From positions 1,798,001-1,862,000 of the forward strand of contig NZ_CP107780.1 in NCBI RefSeq assembly GCF_036345175.1: a stretch of 64,000 nt of DNA, in the 5' to 3' direction. Each line of letters opens with the position of its first letter. The stretch's first letter is position 1. The notes under the pieces are model-generated. The model had not been told where the DNA came from. It ran no database searches and worked only from the letters and a program-made list of their open reading frames with translations. The position numbers and the translations under genes are program-made. Positions 57,966 to 64,000 of this stretch are shown one piece after another. The stretch is from Streptomyces sp. NBC_00576. GTDB lineage: Bacteria; Actinomycetota; Actinomycetes; Streptomycetales; Streptomycetaceae.

Positions 57966-58802
57966 CTACGGGCGACGCCGTCCCGCCGTGAGCACGTGAC
58001 CGCTCGCACCGAGCAGCGCCGGCTCGGACTCGATGCGGCGGGTCGCGGACATGACGGCCTCGCGGCGTTCCGGGTCGTCCAGCCACTGCTCGACACCGCC
58101 CATGAGCCACGCGACGCCCTCCAGCCCGTACTGGCCCTCCGGGACGAGTCCGGCCTCGCTGAACTCGGCCGGGACTTCGGTCGGTTCGGCAAAGTAGGCG
58201 GTCGTGAACAGGCCCCCGTCGTCAGCGTGTCGTCCGGTGGCGCTGACCTCGTCCGTGTGAACCCGGTGCGCCGGGTCGAAGTAGTACTCCTCCTTGAGCA
58301 GGTCGTGCAGCGCGGCGTGCCGGTTGATGGTGGCCGCGACCACCAGTCCCCCGGGCCGGACGACCCGCAGCGCCTCACCCAACGCCTTTACCCGGTCGGG
58401 CCGTTCGGGCAGGTGGTACAGCGGCCCCAGCATCAGGACCACGTCGCGGGAGGCGTCGTCCGTGGGCAGCGCACGGGCGTCCCCGAGCCGCACGGTGACA
58501 CCGGGCAACCGCGCCGCCTGCTCCAGATGCAGCGGCACGGGATCGACCAGCTCGACCTCGTACCCGTCCCGCGCCAGCCACTCCGCGTGCACGCCGCTGC
58601 CTCCGCCGACGTCCAGCACGCGCGCGGGAGCCGTGGGCAGCAGCCGTCGGAGCACTTCCTGGGTCCGCCAGAACTCCAGCCGACCGGAACCCCGCCGGAT
58701 CCGGGCGTCCTCCTTGCCGCGCGCGTAGTAGGCGAGGATCTCTTCCCGTACGGCGGGGAGTTCGGCAGGCGTGTCGTCTGTGGTGGGTGATGTGGAGGAC
58801 AT
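57966..58802 (-). CDS. SAM-dependent methyltransferase
   Basis: 278 residues. Motif I is RVLDVGGGSGVHAEWLA, the acidic residue follows in VELVDPVP, motif II region is RDVVLMLGPLYHLPER, and motif III is ALRVVRPGGLVVAA. Substrate is unknown; small-molecule methylation is likely from the UbiE-like layout. ATG 58802 starts MSSTSPTTDD, an unstructured lead of ~12 residues. It is read leftward and may be co-transcribed with the GGT gene 92 bp downstream. Confidence 0.9.
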   Translation of the reverse strand: MSSTSPTTDDTPAELPAVREEILAYYARGKEDARIRRGSGRLEFWRTQEVLRRLLPTAPARVLDVGGGSGVHAEWLARDGYEVELVDPVPLHLEQAARLPGVTVRLGDARALPTDDASRDVVLMLGPLYHLPERPDRVKALGEALRVVRPGGLVVAATINRHAALHDLLKEEYYFDPAHRVHTDEVSATGRHADDGGLFTTAYFAEPTEVPAEFSEAGLVPEGQYGLEGVAWLMGGVEQWLDDPERREAVMSATRRIESEPALLGASGHVLTAGRRRP

Positions 58803-59088
58803 ACGTCAAGGCTGCGGATGGGCACGCAGAGGCGCAAGCCGTTATCGACGCGTCCGCCTCGTCACCTATGCGAGTTTCGGCGCATTCCATGGCATTAAAG
58901 GCGAATTGAGCGCTACCGGCGGCGATTTGCGCATTCCGACGGACAGTACGGGCAGCCGACCATGAATGACAGTCATCGCACAGCCACGGAGCGAGTTCAT
59001 ACTTCCGCCCCACAGGCAGCCATGTGACACTGGCGTCCCGTCCGGAGTGCGGACCCCCCTCCGCACCGTCCCCCACGAGAAGTGCGCC
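58803..59088. other. 286-bp divergent intergenic region
   Basis: No gene. A locally less GC-rich stretch (58880-58930) lies in the middle. The 15-mer CCACAGGCAGCCATG (59010-59024) also occurs before sulP (49744-49758). No promoter is assigned with confidence. Confidence 0.4.
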
Positions 59089-59751
59089 TTGAGCCTTCCT
59101 CTGCCGCTCGCACTCACCACCCGGCTGGCCCCGGTCGCCGTGCTCGCCACGGCCGGCTGGGCGCTGTCCTCGGGCCCGCTCGCCCCCGCGCCGGCCGCCG
59201 ACAACCATGACTCGGCCACCAAGGGCGCGTCCGCATCACCCACCGCGCCCTCGACGGCGGCGGCCACGAAGACGTTCACCGCCGCGCCCGCGCCCTGCAC
59301 GGCCGTGACCGCGAAGACGATCAAGTCCCTGGTCCCGGGCGCCAAGACGGCCGGCAAGGAGATCCCGTCGACGGACACGAAGGCGCGCCGCACCTGCTCC
59401 TGGAACGCGCTCAAGGAGTACGACTACCGCTGGCTCGACGTGTCGTTCGAGCTGTCGGACACGGACGCGGCGGCGGAGAAGACGTACAAGGAACGCCTGA
59501 CGGAGAAGAGCGGCGGCGGAGTCGTGCCAGGTCTCGGTGACGCCGCCTATTCCGTTGTGAACCTCTCCACCGAGGACAAGCAGCAGACCCGCGAGGGCGT
59601 GGTCCTGGTCCGCGCGTCGAACGCGCTGGTGGTGATCACGTACAACGGCAGTGACTTCGAGTCGAAGAAGGCGCCCACCACGGATGTGATCAACAAGGGC
59701 GCCATCAAGGCCGCCCGGGACGCGGTGGCAGCACTGGAGGGCGGCCGGTAG
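59089..59751 (+). CDS. Secreted DUF3558-like protein
   Basis: 220-residue exported protein. From a TTG start (GAGAAG 6 nt upstream) it has a signal-type helix (LALTTRLAPVAVLATAGWALSS), then a Ser/Thr/Ala-rich linker. The C-terminal domain has two Cys (APCTAVT and RRTCSW) about 40 residues apart, like DUF3558 domains of actinobacterial lipoproteins. There is no lipobox Cys near the signal end, so it is likely released or membrane-anchored by the helix. The true start could be upstream. The stop codon lies in a 14-bp terminator hairpin. Function unknown. Confidence 0.78.
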   Translation: MSLPLPLALTTRLAPVAVLATAGWALSSGPLAPAPAADNHDSATKGASASPTAPSTAAATKTFTAAPAPCTAVTAKTIKSLVPGAKTAGKEIPSTDTKARRTCSWNALKEYDYRWLDVSFELSDTDAAAEKTYKERLTEKSGGGVVPGLGDAAYSVVNLSTEDKQQTREGVVLVRASNALVVITYNGSDFESKKAPTTDVINKGAIKAARDAVAALEGGR

Positions 59752-59766
59752 AACCGGCCGCCCTCC
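59736..59766. terminator. Bidirectional 14-bp hairpin containing the stop codon
   Basis: GGAGGGCGGCCGGT (59736-59749), loop AGA, ACCGGCCGCCCTCC (59753-59766): a perfect stem. The TAG stop of the secreted-protein gene spans the stem/loop boundary. It also serves the convergent permease gene. Confidence 0.9.
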
Positions 59767-59792
59767 GCCGCGCGTCACATCACGTCACCAGG

Positions 59793-61337
<1,545 letters not shown>

Positions 61338-61493
61338 GGGCAGGCCAATCAATGAGGTGGGCGGGAAAGGCCGTGCGGGTGGCGCATTGGGGGACGCGCT
61401 CAGTACACCCGGAGGTGTCCTGACCCCCTCCCCGGCTACCTGAACGCCGGGGAAGGGGAGTTGATGGGTAAGTAACACAGCAGCCGGTGTACG

Positions 61494-62513
61494 TCAGGCG
61501 TTCACGGCCGGGATCACCGTCGACCCGTAGGCGTCGATGACTTTTTCCTGGGCGTCGTGCATGTCGTAGACGGCGAACTGGTCGACGCCGAGCTCACGCA
61601 GTTTGTTGAGCTTCTCGATGTGCATCTCGGGGGTGCCGATGACGCAGAACCGGTCGACGATCTCGTCGGGCACGAACTGGGTGTCGGGGTTGTCGGCCCG
61701 TCCGTGGTGGGAGTAGTCGTAGCCCTCGCGGGCCTTGATGTAGTCGGTGAGCTCCTCGGGCACGGCGGCGGAGTGTTCGCCGTACTTCGACACCAGGTCG
61801 GCGACGTGGTTGCCGACCATCCCGCCGAACCAGCGGCACTGGTCGCGGGCGTGGGCGAGCGCCTCGGGCGAGTCGTCCTCGGTGATGTACGCGGGGGCGG
61901 CGACGCAGATCTTCACCTCGGACGGGTCACGTCCGGCGGCGACGGCGGCGTCCTTGACCGTCTTCACCATGTATTCGGTGAGGTACAGGTCGGAGAGCTG
62001 GAGGATGAACCCGTCGGCCTCCTCGCCGGTCATCTTGAGCGCCTTGGGGCCGTACGCGGCCATCCAGACGGGGAGTTCGGCTCCCGGCCGCACCCACGGG
62101 AACTTGATCACCGTACCGCCGAGGTCGGCCTCGTCGCCCCGGCCCAGCGAGCGGATGACCTTCATCGCGCCGCTGATCCGGGCCAGCGTGTTGGGCGTAC
62201 GGCCGGCGACGCGCATCGCGGAGTCGCCGCGGCCGATGCCGCACACCGTGCGGTTGCCGAACATGTCGTTGAGAGTGGCGAAGGTGGAGGCGGTGACCTC
62301 CCAGGTGCGGGTGCCCGGGTTGGTGACCATCGGGCCGACCGTCAACTTCTCGGTGCTGGAAAGGATCTGACTGTAGATCACGAACGGTTCCTGCCACAGC
62401 ACGGCGGAGTCGAAGGTCCAGCCGTATGTGAAGCCGTTGCCCTCGGCGCGCTGCATCAGCTCGATGACACGCGAGGCCGGCGGGTCGGTCTGCAGGACGA
62501 GTCCGAAGTCCAT
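61494..62513 (-). CDS. LLM-class F420-dependent oxidoreductase (TIGR03842 type)
   Basis: 339-residue luciferase-like TIM-barrel enzyme expected to use coenzyme F420. Signatures: MDFGLVLQTDPPASRVIEL at the N-terminus, GRGDSAMRVAGRTP, VWMAAYGPKALKMTGEEADG and the C-terminal IDAYGSTVIPAV. This subfamily occurs beside dihydropyrimidinase genes. An attractive but unproven role is reduction of the pyrimidine ring before hydrolysis, replacing the NADPH enzyme. ATG 62513 follows AGGAGC 7 nt upstream and lies 11 bp after the dihydropyrimidinase stop codon, so they are co-transcribed. Confidence 0.9.
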   Translation of the reverse strand: MDFGLVLQTDPPASRVIELMQRAEGNGFTYGWTFDSAVLWQEPFVIYSQILSSTEKLTVGPMVTNPGTRTWEVTASTFATLNDMFGNRTVCGIGRGDSAMRVAGRTPNTLARISGAMKVIRSLGRGDEADLGGTVIKFPWVRPGAELPVWMAAYGPKALKMTGEEADGFILQLSDLYLTEYMVKTVKDAAVAAGRDPSEVKICVAAPAYITEDDSPEALAHARDQCRWFGGMVGNHVADLVSKYGEHSAAVPEELTDYIKAREGYDYSHHGRADNPDTQFVPDEIVDRFCVIGTPEMHIEKLNKLRELGVDQFAVYDMHDAQEKVIDAYGSTVIPAVNA

Positions 62514-62524
62514 GAACGCTGCTC

Positions 62525-63928
62525 CTAGTTGAGGTACTGACAGGTGGAGCGGGGGGTGTAGACGCCGTGGCCCGCGCGTCCGGTGAACTCCCGCTCGGTG
62601 ATGACCAGTTCGCCGCGCGACAGGACGGTCTCGACGCGGCCGGTGAGCCGCTTGCCCTCGTACGCCGAGTAGTCGACGTTCATGTGGTGCGTCTCGGCGG
62701 AGACGATCTGCTCGGCCGTCGGGTCGTAGATCACGACGTCGGCGTCGGCGCCCGGGGCGATGGTGCCCTTCTTCGGGTAGAGGCCGAACATCCGGGCCGG
62801 GGTGGCGCAGGCGATCTCGATCCAGCGGCGGCGGCTGATGTGCCCGTCGACGACGGCCTGGTGGAGGAGGTCCATGCGGTTCTCGACGCCCGGGAGGCCG
62901 TTGGGGATCTTCGAGAAGTCGCCGCGTCCCAGTTCCTTCTGGCCCTCGAAGCAGAACGGGCAGTGGTCCGTGGAGACGACCTGGAGGTCGTTGGTCCGCA
63001 GGCCCCGCCAGAGCGCGGCCTGGTGGTCCTTGGGCCGAAGTGGCGTGCTGCACACGTACTTCGCGCCCTCGAAGTCGGGTTCGGCGAGGTTGTCGGTCGA
63101 CAGGAACAGGTACTGCGGGCAGGTCTCGCCGAAGACGTTGAGCCCCTCGTCGCGCGCCCGTGCCAGCTCGGCGACTGCCTCCTGCGCCGAGACGTGCACG
63201 ACGTACAGGGGAGCGCCGGCGACCTGCGCGAGCTTGATGGCGCGGTGCGTGGCCTCGGCTTCGAGGAGGGCCTTGCGGACCTCGCCGTGGTAGCGGGGGT
63301 CGGTCTCGCCGCGGGCCAGGGCCTGTTCGACGAGGACGTCGATCGCGATGCCGTTCTCGGCGTGCATCATGATCAGGCCGCCGTTGTCGGCGGAGCGCTG
63401 CATGGCGCGCAGGATCTGGCCGTCGTCGCTGTAGAAGACGCCCGGGTAGGCCATGAACTGCTTGAAGGAGGTGACGCCCTCCTCGACCAGCAGGTCCATC
63501 TCCTTGAGCGTGTCCTGGTTCACGTCGGAGACGATCATGTGGAAGCCGTAGTCGATGGCGCAGTTGCCGTCGGCCTTGGCGTTCCAGGTGTCGAGGCCGT
63601 CGCGCAGCGACTGGCCGACGCTCTGCACGGCGAAGTCGATGATGGTGGTCGTACCGCCCCAGGCGGCGGCCCGGGTGCCGGTCTCGAAGGTGTCCGAGGC
63701 GGCCGTACCGCCGAACGGCAGTTCCATGTGGGTGTGCGCGTCGACGCCGCCGGGGATGACGTACTTCCCTGTGGCGTCTATGGTCCGCTCGGCCGTCCAG
63801 GCCTCTGCCGTGGCGCTTCCGCTGGTGGCGAGGGCGGCGATTCGGCCGTCCTCGATGAGGACGTCGGCGTGGATCTCGTCGGACGCGGTGATGACTAGTC
63901 CGCCACGGATGAGAGTACGGCCGGCCAT
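62525..63928 (-). CDS. hydA: Dihydropyrimidinase/hydantoinase
   Basis: 467-residue cyclic amidohydrolase opening dihydrouracil, dihydrothymine or hydantoin rings. Zinc-site residues are complete: His-x-His in GGVDAHTHMELP, the carboxylated Lys in SFKQFMAYPG, His in MMHAENG and YVVHVSAQ, and Asp in VSTDHCPF. ATG 63928 follows GGAGCG 7 nt upstream. First visible gene of the leftward group with the F420 oxidoreductase and NCS1 permease. A beta-ureidopropionase or aminotransferase would be expected beyond the window edge. Confidence 0.95.
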   Translation of the reverse strand: MAGRTLIRGGLVITASDEIHADVLIEDGRIAALATSGSATAEAWTAERTIDATGKYVIPGGVDAHTHMELPFGGTAASDTFETGTRAAAWGGTTTIIDFAVQSVGQSLRDGLDTWNAKADGNCAIDYGFHMIVSDVNQDTLKEMDLLVEEGVTSFKQFMAYPGVFYSDDGQILRAMQRSADNGGLIMMHAENGIAIDVLVEQALARGETDPRYHGEVRKALLEAEATHRAIKLAQVAGAPLYVVHVSAQEAVAELARARDEGLNVFGETCPQYLFLSTDNLAEPDFEGAKYVCSTPLRPKDHQAALWRGLRTNDLQVVSTDHCPFCFEGQKELGRGDFSKIPNGLPGVENRMDLLHQAVVDGHISRRRWIEIACATPARMFGLYPKKGTIAPGADADVVIYDPTAEQIVSAETHHMNVDYSAYEGKRLTGRVETVLSRGELVITEREFTGRAGHGVYTPRSTCQYLN

Positions 63929-63980
63929 GGGTTCACGCTCCGTTCGGTTGTCTGCAAGGTGCCGGTTGTGTGTGGCTGAT

Positions 63981-64000
63981 CGCGCAGTTCCCCGCGCCCC
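63981..64000. other. One arm of a possible GC-rich hairpin cut by the window end
   Basis: ATCGCGCAGTTCCCCGCGCC-type sequence at the window edge resembles the 5' arm of the CGCGCAGTTCCCCGCGCC hairpins that are frequent between Streptomyces genes (recalled, not computed). The partner arm would lie beyond base 64000. Confidence 0.35.

Noticed and set aside
49744..59024. 15-mer CCACAGGCAGCCATG shared by the sulP and secreted-protein leaders as a regulatory element
   Set aside because: A repeated 15-mer is expected by chance about once or twice in a GC-rich window this size, and the positions relative to the genes differ.

Overview
The window is GC-rich chromosomal DNA of a Streptomyces-type actinomycete. 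Codon third positions are almost all G/C, many starts are GTG or TTG, and there is a C-terminal LAETG sortase signal. A SpoIIE-type phosphatase with an ATPase tail, an F420-dependent oxidoreductase and an ethylmalonyl-CoA gene block beside psd/pssA all fit that genus. About 54 genes are called. I see no rRNA, tRNA, insertion sequence, prophage or CRISPR array.

Layout. 0-4.9 kb: leftward, translationally coupled operon of four unrelated peptidases (M55 D-aminopeptidase, M20, S9, S66 LD-carboxypeptidase), probably cell-wall peptide turnover. 5.0-9.5 kb: stress-type group (ThDP oxidase, hemerythrin, isochorismatase hydrolase, SDR) sharing a 12-bp CCGGGTACCCGG core. Ahead of the isochorismatase gene this core is duplicated within a 34-bp tandem repeat. 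9.6-19.9 kb: LAETG wall protein, methyltransferase, PAS/GAF/PP2C/ATPase regulator, a drug exporter fused to three carboxypeptidase-regulatory-like domains, SRPBCC protein, a radical SAM gene behind an SOS-box-like site with a GNAT gene, and a HEAT-repeat protein.

20.2-29.7 kb: ethylmalonyl-CoA pathway block: tandem 3-hydroxybutyryl-CoA dehydrogenase, TetR regulator, crotonyl-CoA carboxylase/reductase, ethylmalonyl-CoA mutase, beta-methylmalyl-CoA lyase, mesaconyl-CoA hydratase and methylsuccinyl-CoA dehydrogenase. Together these carry acetyl-CoA-derived C4 units to glyoxylate and propionyl-CoA. psd-pssA (phosphatidylethanolamine synthesis) follow. 31.5-36.5 kb: leftward livFGHMK-type branched-chain amino acid ABC operon, divergent from a PucR-type regulator.

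37.9-42 kb: glycerate kinase and a compact NAD/ADP-ribose group (ADP-ribosylglycohydrolase, Nudix hydrolase, small RHH-like protein, sirtuin). 42-47 kb: Tat-exported family 2 glycosidase with LacI-type operator candidates, then an alkylation-repair operon (Ada-AlkA fusion, then Ogt). 47-52.3 kb: two metalloregulator/transporter pairs, a P1B-4 metal ATPase with an ArsR/SmtB repressor and a SulP transporter with a second ArsR. 52.4-59.8 kb: macrodomain protein, FAD oxidoreductase, inositol-monophosphatase-like enzyme, gamma-glutamyltransferase-like enzyme, methyltransferase and a secreted protein. 59.8-64 kb: pyrimidine/hydantoin catabolic group (NCS1 permease, F420-dependent LLM oxidoreductase, dihydropyrimidinase).

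The most unusual features are a palindromic cassette spliced in frame into the 5' end of the mutase gene, the duplicated stress-promoter-like element, the SOS-like box, and about 280 bp of octamer microsatellite between the Ada-AlkA and metal ATPase genes.
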